Origin: Pseudoalteromonas citrea
GTDB lineage: Bacteria; Pseudomonadota; Gammaproteobacteria; Enterobacterales; Alteromonadaceae
DNA length: 64,000 nt
Direction: 5' to 3'
NCBI RefSeq assembly: GCF_000238375.3
Contig: NZ_AHBZ03000017.1
Span: 62,001-126,000, forward strand
Shown: positions 6,935 to 16,058 of the stretch, one piece after another
Numbering within the stretch: position 1 is the first letter of the stretch
Layout: each line of letters begins with the position of its first letter
The notes under the pieces: generated by a model
Database searches by the model: none
Seen by the model: only the letters and a program-made list of their open reading frames with translations
Told to the model about the DNA's origin: nothing
Translations under genes and position numbers: made by a program

Positions 6935-9012
6935 AAGCCCACCACTAATGCAATTATGGTAATAAAATCAACAAAGTTATCTTTAAATTGACTCATTAGA
7001 TCCTGCCCTTTATCAGGTATGTATAGTGTATCACCCGCTCTAAGTACAGGAATGTTGACTGAATTTGGGTTTTTAACAAATGCTTCTAAATCAAAAACAC
7101 GAGACTGTTCTTTACAGCAAGAGTGATTTACCACCACTATTTTATCAATTAATGCCGAGCTTGTTGGCCCTCCGGCTTCAGCCAAAATATCAAGCAGTGT
7201 CATGGTATCGTCATAATTATAACGACCAGGTTTTTGAATCGCTCCCATGATCCGTACAACTTGCTCCTTCGGTTTACGTAGCCAATCCTTCGTTTTTTCA
7301 GGTACAAATATTGTGTCGCCCGGTAATACATTGGGAAATAATGTTTCATCGCCCGTTTCGAAATATAGCGCTAAATCAAGCTTGCTAACCCGAGCTTTAG
7401 TCTCATTTCTGTGCGTAACCCTAATATTTCGAATATCTGCGTTACCGTTTGGACCGTCTGCAGCAGCCAAAATATCTATAAAGTGCATATTGTTGTTGAA
7501 CGAATACCGTCCAGGTGAGCCGACTTGTCCCATAATGTAAATCGACTTACTTGACTCTTGCCTGATCCACTGAGATTTATTATCAGCAGGATCAACAGGA
7601 AGCTCTTCAACAATAACCGTATCACCAGCTTGAAGCTCAGGTAATGGTGTTTTACCATCTGAAATCGTATATTTCTCTAAATCGAATCGCTTAGTTACTT
7701 CGCCATTTCTGACAATTTTAATGTCATTAATGTTTGCGCCCTTTGTTGGTCCGCCAGCATGACCCAATAAATCGGTAAAATCCATTTCTTGGCTCCATTC
7801 GTAACGGCCAGGAGATATAATTGCACCAATAATTTTTATTGCTCTACTAGGTGGGACTTTTAACCAACTTTTCTCATTCAAATCCGTTTTTTCGGGCACA
7901 AATATCACATCACCGGGATTCAGCATTGGTATGTCGGCTGATACGATCCCTTCACTATACCCTTGTAAATCAAATAGTATGTTGTCACCAGCAGGGGTCA
8001 ATATTCTAATTTGACGTGTTTCTGCAAAGCGAGTAGGCCCGCCTGCATTAGCTAAAATATCTAAAAAATTTATATTATCAGGGGCTTCATAGGCACCGGG
8101 CTTTTGAACTTCTCCCATAATATAGACGGTACGCGCCGTGGTATTGACATCATCAACCATAATTGGCACGTATATCGTCGAACCAGGTTTAAGCTCTGGC
8201 ATATTGTCATTATTTGGTTTGTCTAAATAGGCTTTTAAGTCAAAGATTTGTGGTGTCTTATCTACGATCACTCGAATATTTGTGACATCTGCGTAACGAG
8301 TTACACCTTCAGCCCTCATTATCGCATCGAGCACACTCATATCATCTTTAAACGAAAAACTCCCAGGGTTGTGTAACTCACCTAATAAAGTTATTGCACT
8401 GCCTGCTGAAGCATCTCCTGTTGCGCTGAGTGTTTGCGCATCAAAGTCTATTTGTACATTGCCCAGCAAAGGTGACACTGGCACAAATACGATGTCTCCA
8501 CTGAGTAATTTAGGCAGTAGTTTTACATTGCCAGAGTCCAGGTATGCCTTATAATCAAACTCAATAATTGACTCTTCTCGACGTATTTGTAAACGGTCAA
8601 GCTGTGCACCCGGCTTTAACCCACCGGCTTTTGCGATGACGGTTTGAATGTTCCCGTCAAAAGGAATACTGACTTGCTCGGGCTCATTGACATAGCCTAG
8701 CACGGTAATAAAAATATCACGTGCTCGCAATTCAATGTAAAAATCATCCATTGCACGGTAAACATCACCCAGGGTAACTCTAAGTTCTTGTTGAAACTCA
8801 CTCACCGTTTTACCTTCAGCCTGTACACGCCCTACCTCAGGCAAAACAATGGCGCCATCTTTACCTACCTCAAATAAAGCCTCAAATTCCACTTCCCCGG
8901 GCACGTATAAAAACAGTTTATTACCTATTTGAATTTCATCATTATCATTACTGTGGCTATGTGTACTAAACAAGCAACACAGTGTGATCATAAAGCAAAG
9001 AACTACCCGCAT
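6931..9012 (-). CDS. sypC: SypC-like polysaccharide export protein with six SLBB repeats
   Basis: 693 residues with an N-terminal signal peptide (MRVVLCFMITLCCLFST) and a Poly_export domain near residues 25-110, followed by about six SLBB repeats. The repeats can be recognised by the recurring pattern I-M/L-G-x-V/I-x-x-P-G, then D-I/L-L-A-x-A-G-G, at roughly 90-120 residue spacing. A short hydrophobic segment ends the protein. This is a Wza-type outer-membrane/periplasmic export component; the many SLBB units suggest a long periplasmic section. The gene lies 4 bases after sypB and overlaps sypD by 4 bases. Confidence 0.92.
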   Translation of the reverse strand: MRVVLCFMITLCCLFSTHSHSNDNDEIQIGNKLFLYVPGEVEFEALFEVGKDGAIVLPEVGRVQAEGKTVSEFQQELRVTLGDVYRAMDDFYIELRARDIFITVLGYVNEPEQVSIPFDGNIQTVIAKAGGLKPGAQLDRLQIRREESIIEFDYKAYLDSGNVKLLPKLLSGDIVFVPVSPLLGNVQIDFDAQTLSATGDASAGSAITLLGELHNPGSFSFKDDMSVLDAIMRAEGVTRYADVTNIRVIVDKTPQIFDLKAYLDKPNNDNMPELKPGSTIYVPIMVDDVNTTARTVYIMGEVQKPGAYEAPDNINFLDILANAGGPTRFAETRQIRILTPAGDNILFDLQGYSEGIVSADIPMLNPGDVIFVPEKTDLNEKSWLKVPPSRAIKIIGAIISPGRYEWSQEMDFTDLLGHAGGPTKGANINDIKIVRNGEVTKRFDLEKYTISDGKTPLPELQAGDTVIVEELPVDPADNKSQWIRQESSKSIYIMGQVGSPGRYSFNNNMHFIDILAAADGPNGNADIRNIRVTHRNETKARVSKLDLALYFETGDETLFPNVLPGDTIFVPEKTKDWLRKPKEQVVRIMGAIQKPGRYNYDDTMTLLDILAEAGGPTSSALIDKIVVVNHSCCKEQSRVFDLEAFVKNPNSVNIPVLRAGDTLYIPDKGQDLMSQFKDNFVDFITIIALVVGL

Positions 9013-9016
9013 AACG

Positions 9017-9901
9017 CTACTCCTTCGTCGCTTTAATCACCTTTGTCCATTCAACTAACGACCCTGCCTTTATAGGCTTACCGTCATTGATCTCTGTCAG
9101 TGATAAAATTATGGCTTCAACACGTCTATCTGAATGTCGCTCCGCATCGCTATTTTCTGTATTACTATAAGGCTGTAGGCTGCCTTGGGTTAATGTGGTC
9201 ACTTTTTGCTGGCGAACACCATATACCCCTAGCCAATGCTTAACTGTTTCTGCACGCTTAAGAGCCAATTCGTAGTTGTTGTCGTGGCTCCCTATTTTAT
9301 CGGTATGCCCCACGAGGAGAATAGAAATATCAGCTAGCTGCTTAATTAAGTCAGCGGCCTGTGCAATTCTGCCCATATATTTTGGCGTAATTTGATAGTC
9401 ATCAAATGCAAACTGATTATCGCTATTCAATAGCTCTGTAATTTGAGAACGTACTTGGGTGGGGACTTTCGCAAGTTGTTCTAGCTGTGGCTTGTCCGCA
9501 CAATTTGTCATTGCTCTTACGGTGTCAAAATGCCCAGATAATTGGTTAAGGCCATGATAATGAATAAGTAAATCATGTTCCGCATCGGCCCACATTGACG
9601 CCGCAATTAAACGTCGGATCCTGTTCTCGTATATTTGTGCTTTTAACAATTGGGCTGGCATACAATCTCTGATCCCTTGAGCTTTTAACAAGTCAAGCTT
9701 CATTACTAAATGTTCAAATTCATTGGTAACAATGACTACGTCATCTTCAAAGATATGGTCGCCATCTCCTAGGTGTTTTTTACCTTTTGACCCTTTGTGT
9801 TGGCTGTAATGCTCAGCCCAACCACCTTGACCCTCCTCAGGCCAAGAAGCACACCCGCCTATCATGACTAATACTGAAAAAAATAGTGTTATGTGCTTCA
9901 T
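9017..9901 (-). CDS. sypB: SypB-like OmpA-family lipoprotein
   Basis: 294 residues from the ATG at 9901, chosen because GGAG precedes it and a lipoprotein signal follows at once (LFFSVLVMIGGC, lipid-attachment Cys near residue 16). An upstream in-frame start at 9955 would lie inside sypA and place the signal internally. The C-terminal half is an OmpA/peptidoglycan-binding domain: ISILLVGHTDKIGSHDNNY, LALKRAETVKHWL and a final SDRRVEAII. In V. fischeri, SypB is the OmpA-like member of the syp locus. It probably anchors or organises the secretion machine at the cell wall. It follows the STAS gene by 13 bases. Confidence 0.9.
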   Translation of the reverse strand: MKHITLFFSVLVMIGGCASWPEEGQGGWAEHYSQHKGSKGKKHLGDGDHIFEDDVVIVTNEFEHLVMKLDLLKAQGIRDCMPAQLLKAQIYENRIRRLIAASMWADAEHDLLIHYHGLNQLSGHFDTVRAMTNCADKPQLEQLAKVPTQVRSQITELLNSDNQFAFDDYQITPKYMGRIAQAADLIKQLADISILLVGHTDKIGSHDNNYELALKRAETVKHWLGVYGVRQQKVTTLTQGSLQPYSNTENSDAERHSDRRVEAIILSLTEINDGKPIKAGSLVEWTKVIKATKE

Positions 9902-9914
9902 AGATTCTCCTTGC

Positions 9915-10229
9915 TTATAATTCAAGCTGCTCAATAAAGGGGATGGTTTTATCAACCCTCAAAAGGCTCATAAGTTTGAAAGGCTGGCCATTAACTTTTA
10001 ACAAGGCTAAGTTTTGTCCTTTCTTTTCAATTCTTTTGTATAAGAAAACCATAGCTCCTATACCCGAAGAATCAATAAATTCTGTTTCTGAAAAGTCTAA
10101 AATTATATTTGTGTTGTCGCACACAGCCAATTTTTCGAATTCATCGCGAAAGCTATCAACGGTAAATCCAGAAAAGTCTCTTGGTAAAGGGAGAACACGA
10201 GGTGTATTTGAATAAGTTGCTTCAGTCAT
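9915..10229 (-). CDS. sypA: SypA-like STAS domain switch protein
   Basis: 104 residues making a single STAS (anti-sigma-factor antagonist) domain. The phosphorylation loop reads FIDSSGIGAMVFL; the serine after the aspartate (Ser54 from the ATG at 10229) is the expected phosphorylation site. V. fischeri SypA is controlled by SypE through phosphorylation of the equivalent serine, and unphosphorylated SypA promotes biofilm. The in-frame TTG at 10241 is rejected because GGTGA sits just before the ATG at 10229. This is the first gene of the A-B-C-D-E-G run and has its own sigma54-type promoter candidate and paired palindromes upstream. Confidence 0.93.
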   Translation of the reverse strand: MTEATYSNTPRVLPLPRDFSGFTVDSFRDEFEKLAVCDNTNIILDFSETEFIDSSGIGAMVFLYKRIEKKGQNLALLKVNGQPFKLMSLLRVDKTIPFIEQLEL

Positions 10230-10267
10230 GATAATCACCAATGTTTACGTTAAGTTACGGTAACTAT

Positions 10268-10283
10268 TACAACTATAATGCCA
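10268..10283 (-). promoter_or_regulatory. candidate sigma54 promoter for the sypA-G run
   Basis: On the minus strand TGGCAT-N5-TTGTA fits the sigma54 -24/-12 element at the correct spacing, with mismatches at the last base of the -24 box and at the C of the -12 GC. It lies 39 bases before the sypA start, and the nearest palindrome is 52 bases further upstream. V. fischeri sypA is known to be driven by sigma54 and SypG. Confidence 0.55.
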
Positions 10284-10335
10284 ATGTTAAAATTAAGCTT
10301 AGTGCTTTGTTTTTAAATGGTTTAACGTTATTAAG

Positions 10336-10380
10336 TTGCAAAATGCAAAGAGCACTCGATGAAACTCTTGCATTTTGCAA
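10336..10380. promoter_or_regulatory. pair of TTGCA-N3-TGCAA palindromes upstream of sypA
   Basis: TTGCAAAATGCAA (10336-10348) and TTGCATTTTGCAA (10368-10380) are perfect copies of one palindrome, centred 32 bases apart, about three DNA turns. The two copies with their flanking CTC/GAG also form a longer inverted repeat. They lie about 52 bases upstream of the sigma54 candidate, a usual place for NtrC-type activator dimers. A terminator for the sypQR gene is a possible alternative for the long repeat, but it has no T-run on the minus strand. Confidence 0.6.
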
Positions 10381-10392
10381 ACCAGAATGTGA

Positions 10393-12204
10393 CTACTGGC
10401 CCTTCCCAAGTACTACTACCTGAATCGTTTTAAATAAAATAGTAAATTCCATTTTTATCCAGCTTAATGGAGATGACATACTTAAAACGTACGCGTAATC
10501 CCAGCCAATTTTACTTCTAGCATCTTCGACTGATTCATCATAGCCATTCATTACTTGTGCTAAACCAGATATGCCAGGTTTAAGACCATATGTTCTATGG
10601 CAAAAGTAAGGGATTGATTTTTCGAGTTTCGCGTAAAAGACAGGACGTTCTGGACGGGGTCCAATTAACGACATTTCACCAATCAATACATTCCAGAGCT
10701 GTGGTAGTTCATCAATTCTAGTTTTACGTAAAAATGAGCCAATAGGCGTGATCCTCGGATCATTTTTACTGGCCCACACAGCACCACTTTTTGCCTCCGC
10801 ATCTACGACCATCGAACGAAACTTGTAGACATAAAACAATGAGACTAACTCATCGGTACTTTCACCCACTCGTAACTGGTTAAACAACACAGGGCCTTTA
10901 GATGTAAGCTTGATGGCAATGGCTGCGCCTAGCATAATTGGAGAGACCAGAATAAGGCCAATCATCGCTCCAATCACATCTAACACGCGTTTTGCACACT
11001 TAACACCATTACAGCGCGTTTCCGCGCTTGAGACGCGTTTCCACGGAGAGTCGTAAAAGCCACGCTCAAATTTAACAATCCCGAATAATGCTATCCAATA
11101 GCTATTTAATACATAGGCAATTTCATCAAATCCGTACAAGTGACGTTCTGAGTTAAGGCGTCCTTTAATCGCAGAAACACTATGTATCAGGAGCAATGCG
11201 CCGCTTAAACATATAGACCAGAGGCTTTGAAACACAATTACATCCAATAATATTACACTGTACATAATCAACATGATCAAAGGCATTAGGCCTCTCAGCA
11301 CCTTGTGTGACAAAAAGTTAATACTCGTCCAGCCTAATTTTGGGTTCATAAGCGGGAGTAACAGTTTTATTTGCTGCCAATTACCAGCCCCAAGCCGCTC
11401 TCTGCGCGTATAGTCTTGAGCTTGACTATCACATGCACGCTCGTACACAATAATATCTTCGTTTTTAATCGCATCACCACCATGTGCTAATGCACGCATA
11501 GACAATACAAAATCGTCATTAATTGTATCATTTTCAATTGGTTCAACATGGCTAGACCTCACCGCAAACATCGCGCCAGGTACTCCAATTACCGCTCCCA
11601 CGTTAGACTCAAGCCCTTTGAGGGTATTTTGATATTGCCAGTAAGATTGCTGTGCTATTGGTGCGGCTTCGTCCAAAGTATATTGGCCGGTGGTAATTGC
11701 AGTATTACCATTTTTAAAGTCTTGTTCTATTTTATCCAATGCATCTATGCTCAGTAGCGCACTGACGTCGGTGAATACTAAAATATCATATGACGCTTTT
11801 GTTTCTTTAATTAGCGCATTAATACCCGCAATTTTACCCTTATTATCATTTTGCAAATGCAATATGCAACGCACATTGTTTGCCTCTAGCTGAGAGGCTG
11901 CTATTTTTGCTAGTTCATAACTGTTATCACTACAGCCATCGAAATAGACATGGATGTCATATAAATCGTTCGGGTAAAGTAATGCACCTAGGTTGTGTAA
12001 CTTTTCTTGAATATGCTCAGCCTCATTATAAGCACACATCAAAATCCCAACTTTAGGCTTATTTAATGGAGCTGACACCGTTGTTTCCTCACTACTTCCA
12101 TTATTTTTCAATAGCTTAATAATTTTAAGCAAAATGACATACCCTACGTGGTGGTAGGCAGCAACACTCAGTAAAATCAGAAATATAACAGAAAATGTTG
12201 TCAT
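10393..12204 (-). CDS. fused GT2 glycosyltransferase and priming sugar-phosphate transferase (SypQ-SypR)
   Basis: 603 residues. An N-terminal membrane segment is followed by a GT2 domain (about residues 45-270: GILMCAYNEAEHIQ, VYFDGCSDNS, LVFTDVSALL, then DDFVLSMRA), two or three membrane helices, and a PF02397-type undecaprenyl-phosphate sugar transferase (about 395-600: KRVLDVIGAMIGLILVSP, GPVLFNQLRVG, DPRITPIGSFLRKTRIDELPQ, SLIGPRPERPVFY). In V. fischeri sypQ and sypR are separate adjacent genes with these activities; here they form one polypeptide. It would start the repeat unit on the lipid carrier and probably add a further sugar. It starts 12 bases after the sypP-like gene. Confidence 0.9.
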   Translation of the reverse strand: MTTFSVIFLILLSVAAYHHVGYVILLKIIKLLKNNGSSEETTVSAPLNKPKVGILMCAYNEAEHIQEKLHNLGALLYPNDLYDIHVYFDGCSDNSYELAKIAASQLEANNVRCILHLQNDNKGKIAGINALIKETKASYDILVFTDVSALLSIDALDKIEQDFKNGNTAITTGQYTLDEAAPIAQQSYWQYQNTLKGLESNVGAVIGVPGAMFAVRSSHVEPIENDTINDDFVLSMRALAHGGDAIKNEDIIVYERACDSQAQDYTRRERLGAGNWQQIKLLLPLMNPKLGWTSINFLSHKVLRGLMPLIMLIMYSVILLDVIVFQSLWSICLSGALLLIHSVSAIKGRLNSERHLYGFDEIAYVLNSYWIALFGIVKFERGFYDSPWKRVSSAETRCNGVKCAKRVLDVIGAMIGLILVSPIMLGAAIAIKLTSKGPVLFNQLRVGESTDELVSLFYVYKFRSMVVDAEAKSGAVWASKNDPRITPIGSFLRKTRIDELPQLWNVLIGEMSLIGPRPERPVFYAKLEKSIPYFCHRTYGLKPGISGLAQVMNGYDESVEDARSKIGWDYAYVLSMSSPLSWIKMEFTILFKTIQVVVLGKGQ

Positions 12205-12216
12205 GTTAGTTATTCC

Positions 12217-13293
12217 CTATGCGTTGAGGCCCTTATAAAGTTGATCATATTGTGAGCTCATTTGCGTTACATCAGCAATTGCAATTGCGTGTGCCCGAAT
12301 AGATTGGCCCCGGTCTAGTTTGATTGCTTTAGTAAGAGCAAATGCTAGGCCACTCTGCGCTGTTGGACTTAATAAAATGCCTTGCTTTGGCGTTAACACC
12401 TCATGTATCCCACCAACATCAGTCGCCACAATAGGTAACCCACACGCCATCGCCTCCAAAATAGACAGGGGTAACCCTTCTCTTTCTGAAAATAAGCAAA
12501 AGACATTGATTGCGGAATAAAAGACCTGCATATTTTGCACGTTCCCTAAAAAATGCACTCTTTCTTCTAAACCCAGTGAAATAATATGAGCATGTAACTC
12601 TGCTTTTAAACTACCATCGCCTGCAAGTGCTAGATGATAGTCATCAGGTAACGCTTTCATACTGGTGATCAGTGCTTTATGGCCCTTTCCTGGTTCCAAT
12701 CTGGCCGCACAGCCTACAATTTTAATAAACTTAGGTAACCCCAGCTGATACCGTGCGTGCTCCATATTAATCGCCGCAAACTGAGTACAGTCAATGCCAT
12801 TTAATATCGTGTCATTGGTTGTAATTGATGTACGCTCAGTAAAATCATCGGCAACAACTTGTGCATCAGCAACCCAATGAATGGCGCAAATCTTATTTAA
12901 AAGTTTGGTGATCAGCCGCTGCTTAAAATTATTTAAATACCATGCATCATGAATGGTTGAAACATGTCTCACTTTTTTACGTTTTAGGCAGGCTAAACTT
13001 GCGTATAGCATGGGTCCAATATGATGGCTATGTATCACTTCTATTTCATGTTCATCTATAATTTCAACTAACTTTTCAACAACAGCCAATTCAAACTTCG
13101 GTTTCTTATTCAAAAACACCAGATGCGCTTCAATGTCCTTCAATTGCGGCCACCCTGCTAACGCATCAACCTTGGAGCCTTGTAAAGCCACCACAACACT
13201 GTTTTCTGCAAAGCAGCTTTTTTGCATCAGTGTTACGGCCATTTTCTCTAAACCACCAATTTTAAGATGCTGTACTAGATGTAATACTCTCAT
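12217..13293 (-). CDS. sypP: SypP-like GT4 glycosyltransferase
   Basis: 358 residues, GT-B fold. MRVLHLVQHLKIGGLEKM opens the acceptor domain; VIHSHHIGPMLYASL and STIHDAWYLNNFKQRL follow; the donor domain holds GCAARLEPGKGHKAL, GNVQNMQVFYSAINVF and the EGLPLSILEAMACGLPIVAT motif of GT4 enzymes. It overlaps the Wzz-like gene by 4 bases and precedes the fused sypQR gene by 12, so the three genes form a tight unit. The sugar donor cannot be told from sequence. Confidence 0.9.
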   Translation of the reverse strand: MRVLHLVQHLKIGGLEKMAVTLMQKSCFAENSVVVALQGSKVDALAGWPQLKDIEAHLVFLNKKPKFELAVVEKLVEIIDEHEIEVIHSHHIGPMLYASLACLKRKKVRHVSTIHDAWYLNNFKQRLITKLLNKICAIHWVADAQVVADDFTERTSITTNDTILNGIDCTQFAAINMEHARYQLGLPKFIKIVGCAARLEPGKGHKALITSMKALPDDYHLALAGDGSLKAELHAHIISLGLEERVHFLGNVQNMQVFYSAINVFCLFSEREGLPLSILEAMACGLPIVATDVGGIHEVLTPKQGILLSPTAQSGLAFALTKAIKLDRGQSIRAHAIAIADVTQMSSQYDQLYKGLNA

Positions 13294-14789
13294 GATTGTT
13301 CACCTTCTATCTGTCGATTAAGCACTTCACCAGCGACAATATCGTCTGAGTTCAATCGAATAATGGGAAGCACGGTCAATACAGGCTGTGCAGCTAACTT
13401 TTCTATTGTGGAAAGATCTTTCAAATGGCTGTCGCATAGCGTTGCGACAAATACACATGCAAAACCGGTAAAAATACCGAGTACAATTCCCAAAATAGCT
13501 GATACAGATAAAGCTGTATTGATTGCCTTGGTTGGGCTGTAAGCTCGTTCAATTGTTTTTACTTTGTCTGGTCCCTCATACTTAACCAGCTTGCCCGTGA
13601 CTTTAGCCATTTCGTAGCGGCTTAGCATGTCTTTATATAGACTTTGCTTTACATCATAATCACGTTCAAGCTTGCGTAACTTTTTTTCTATATCGCTGGT
13701 GGTCAATAATCGCTGACTGAGTTGAGCTGCTTGCTCTGAGATCATGTCGAATTCTTGTTTATGCTGTTGCACCATATTTTTTGCTTCTTCTAAAGCAAGA
13801 ATTTGAGAAACTAGTACGGTACTTTCTCCATTAGGCCCGCTCGATAACGTATTTGCCATTTGCCATAACTTATCTAAATTGTTGACATCTAGTTCACTAC
13901 TATGGCTCAACAGTGTTTGCTGGCGACTCTTTAAGTTAGCCAGCTCACGCGTTTTTTCTACGACTTTACTGTGTCTATCGGTATAGCGGGTTTTTAATAA
14001 ACTTAAGTCCGATTCTGCTCTGATTATTTTCTCTTCCAAACGGCCCAAAATAGGGTTTGCTTGCCCAAGTTTACTTGCCAGCGCTTTTAATTTTGCCTCA
14101 GCGCCAGAAAGCACAACAAATTTTTGTTGTTTGTCGTTAACTAATTTGTCGAGCATCTGCCTGTTACTATTTAATACATCAGGTAATGTATCGCTATATT
14201 TTACTTTAAATTTTGCTAAGTCATCTTCTGATTGTTCAAGCTCTGCCCGCAGGGCATCAAGCTGCTGATAAAAGAACTGCTCAGAGGTGTCTAAAGATGC
14301 TTTTGTGGGCGCCAATAACCGCTCAATGAACTTTTCTACGACTTTTTCCAAAATTAGCTTCATTTGCGTTGGGTCATGCCACTTTAAATGGATCCTAACG
14401 AGCTCATCTCCTACGAGTGATAACGAAAGCCCTTGTCCAAGTTTTTGTTGAATTAAATCAATTTGGTTAGGTGTCGCTCCCTCAGGAAGCAGTTTGGCCT
14501 CTTTTGCGACAGCACTGAGGACCTTTCTGCTAATAACTAAAGTTCTCAGAGCTGCCATACGGTTTGACAGCTCAAAAGAAAAAGACAGTTCATCTAAAAA
14601 TGGGTTTAGTAGTGATGACTCTTCAATTAAAATAGTCGCATGGTTGGTATACTGTTTTTGCGCCGTTGCCGCTAATAAAAAAACCACGATAGGTACTATA
14701 ATTAAAGGCACAGCGAACAACTTCGCTCTGCTGTATAAAGCATAAAGAGCGAGGTAAATCAGTCGTTTGATTTGCTCTTTTACTAACAT
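13290..14789 (-). CDS. sypO: SypO-like Wzz/GumC chain-length protein
   Basis: 499 residues from the ATG at 14789, chosen for the AGGGAG site 5 bases before it; the longer frame from 14816 has none. There is a membrane helix near residues 25-45, a Wzz domain, a long periplasmic coiled coil (about 150-420), and a second helix near residues 435-465 (LSVSAILGIVLGIFTGFA). No kinase domain is fused, which fits the separate SypD-like ATPase. The family sets chain length and couples polymerisation to export. A sigma54-type candidate and two palindromes lie in the 130-base gap before it. Confidence 0.9.
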   Translation of the reverse strand: MLVKEQIKRLIYLALYALYSRAKLFAVPLIIVPIVVFLLAATAQKQYTNHATILIEESSLLNPFLDELSFSFELSNRMAALRTLVISRKVLSAVAKEAKLLPEGATPNQIDLIQQKLGQGLSLSLVGDELVRIHLKWHDPTQMKLILEKVVEKFIERLLAPTKASLDTSEQFFYQQLDALRAELEQSEDDLAKFKVKYSDTLPDVLNSNRQMLDKLVNDKQQKFVVLSGAEAKLKALASKLGQANPILGRLEEKIIRAESDLSLLKTRYTDRHSKVVEKTRELANLKSRQQTLLSHSSELDVNNLDKLWQMANTLSSGPNGESTVLVSQILALEEAKNMVQQHKQEFDMISEQAAQLSQRLLTTSDIEKKLRKLERDYDVKQSLYKDMLSRYEMAKVTGKLVKYEGPDKVKTIERAYSPTKAINTALSVSAILGIVLGIFTGFACVFVATLCDSHLKDLSTIEKLAAQPVLTVLPIIRLNSDDIVAGEVLNRQIEGEQS

Positions 14790-14810
14790 ATACTCCCTAC
14801 CACCACTTTT

Positions 14811-14854
14811 TCGCAAATTGCAAAGAAACAGTCTTAACGATTTGCATTATGAAA
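14811..14854. promoter_or_regulatory. imperfect palindrome pair before the Wzz-like gene
   Basis: TCGCAAATTGCAA (14811-14823) has one mismatch to TTGCA-N3-TGCAA, and TTGCATTATGAAA (14842-14854) has two. Their centres are 31 bases apart, nearly the spacing of the perfect pair before sypA. Unlike that pair, they lie between the sigma54 candidate (14890-14905) and the start codon. Confidence 0.4.
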
Positions 14855-14889
14855 AAAATTGCCAATTTTTAGACCTGTCCTTGTTATGT

Positions 14890-14905
14890 TGCAGGGTATA
14901 AGCCA
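14890..14905 (-). promoter_or_regulatory. candidate sigma54 promoter for the Wzz-like gene
   Basis: Minus-strand TGGCTT-N5-CTGCA keeps the GG and GC dinucleotides at sigma54 spacing. It lies about 100 bases before the sypO-like start and just after the sypN-like stop, so it could give the O-P-QR group its own start point inside the larger run. V. fischeri has several internal sigma54 promoters in its locus. Confidence 0.42.
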
Positions 14906-14919
14906 ATAATTACTTAATG

Positions 14920-16056
14920 TCAGCTAAATGATGTGAGCTGTTGCTCGACAGATATCGCTTTGGCGGACCAGCTATGCTTAGCAGCCAAACTAGATTGATT
15001 ATCTCTCCAGCCTCCATTTAATACATGGTTTAATGCAATTGCGGAGTCTACCCTTTCAATAAAGCCATTGTGATCATGGGCTATCAGTATTGTCTCAGGG
15101 TATTTCTCTACAGCGGGGAAACACGTTGCTACTACGGGTGTTCCGACTGCCAGATACTCTTTAAGCTTTAAAGGGTCGCATGCTCTGATCTGCTTGTTGT
15201 CTATAAACGGGAGCAGTGATGCATCCCAGTGCTGTGAAAACTCAACAAGCCTATTATGTTCAACCGCTGCTATATGCGTCACATTGTCGAGATTCAGTAA
15301 CTTATCAATATTCGTTGAAATATTACCGATCAGAATAAGTTCATAATTCGGGCGCATAGTCGCTAATTTATATAAAAGGGAAATATCTAGCCACTCATTC
15401 AATGAGCCATAAAAGCCGACTTTATAGCGTTTAACACTGCGGATCTCTGGTGCTATTTTGACGGGTTTGGTAAATAAGTCATAATCTACCCCGTGAGTTA
15501 ACATAAAGGTTTTATGACTAGGCATTTTTTTGTATAAGTGGTCACTTATCACGTAAATAAGATCAGCTTTTGCTATTAGCTTTCGTTCAATCGGTTCAAT
15601 CATGTCATGATCAACACCAGACAACGCAGTAAAGTCATCACCGCAATAATAAACAACTTTGTCTATCGGACGTAACTTAATCATAGTGATTGCAGTAGGA
15701 ACACTGATCCAATATAGAATTGGCTCGTTAGACTCAAATTTCTTTTTAGCAAACACAAACTCATTAAAAGTTTGAATATAGATGTTGTCGTGCCAAGGTA
15801 AAATCGGCAAATTGTAGACTACGGGATAAGTATTCTCACTAGGTGTTATATCTGTACTGCCATTACTATTTTTTTTAGTAAGTAATTTTTTTGCTTTATT
15901 AAATAAACGGTGCACGTCTTTGAGCTTAATGCTGGGTTTTCTCATGCCAATTGAATTTATCCAATGTACTTCATGGCTTTTAGATAACTGCTTAAACAAG
16001 TGCTGCGTGCTGCTCGGGTGTGCCCCCCAATCTTCACCAAATACGACAAATTTCAT
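14920..16056 (-). CDS. sypN: SypN-like glycosyltransferase
   Basis: 378 residues, GT-B type. MKFVVFGEDWGAHPSSTQHL opens the protein; VVYYCGDDFTALSGVDHDMI, YKVGFYGSLNEWLDISLLY and the donor-site stretch DPLKLKEYLAVGTPVVATCFP fit the GT4/GT1-like enzymes of polysaccharide loci. An AAGGAG site precedes the ATG. It begins 2 bases after the acyltransferase gene ends, so the two are coupled. Position between acyltransferase and Wzz genes matches SypN of V. fischeri. The sugar transferred is unknown. Confidence 0.85.
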   Translation of the reverse strand: MKFVVFGEDWGAHPSSTQHLFKQLSKSHEVHWINSIGMRKPSIKLKDVHRLFNKAKKLLTKKNSNGSTDITPSENTYPVVYNLPILPWHDNIYIQTFNEFVFAKKKFESNEPILYWISVPTAITMIKLRPIDKVVYYCGDDFTALSGVDHDMIEPIERKLIAKADLIYVISDHLYKKMPSHKTFMLTHGVDYDLFTKPVKIAPEIRSVKRYKVGFYGSLNEWLDISLLYKLATMRPNYELILIGNISTNIDKLLNLDNVTHIAAVEHNRLVEFSQHWDASLLPFIDNKQIRACDPLKLKEYLAVGTPVVATCFPAVEKYPETILIAHDHNGFIERVDSAIALNHVLNGGWRDNQSSLAAKHSWSAKAISVEQQLTSFS

Positions 16057-16058
16057 GG

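Noticed and set aside
11844-11872. TTGCAAATGCAA-type sequence inside the sypQR gene
   Set aside because: The half-site spacing is 2 rather than 3 bases and it lies within coding sequence, so I did not count it as a copy of the locus palindrome.
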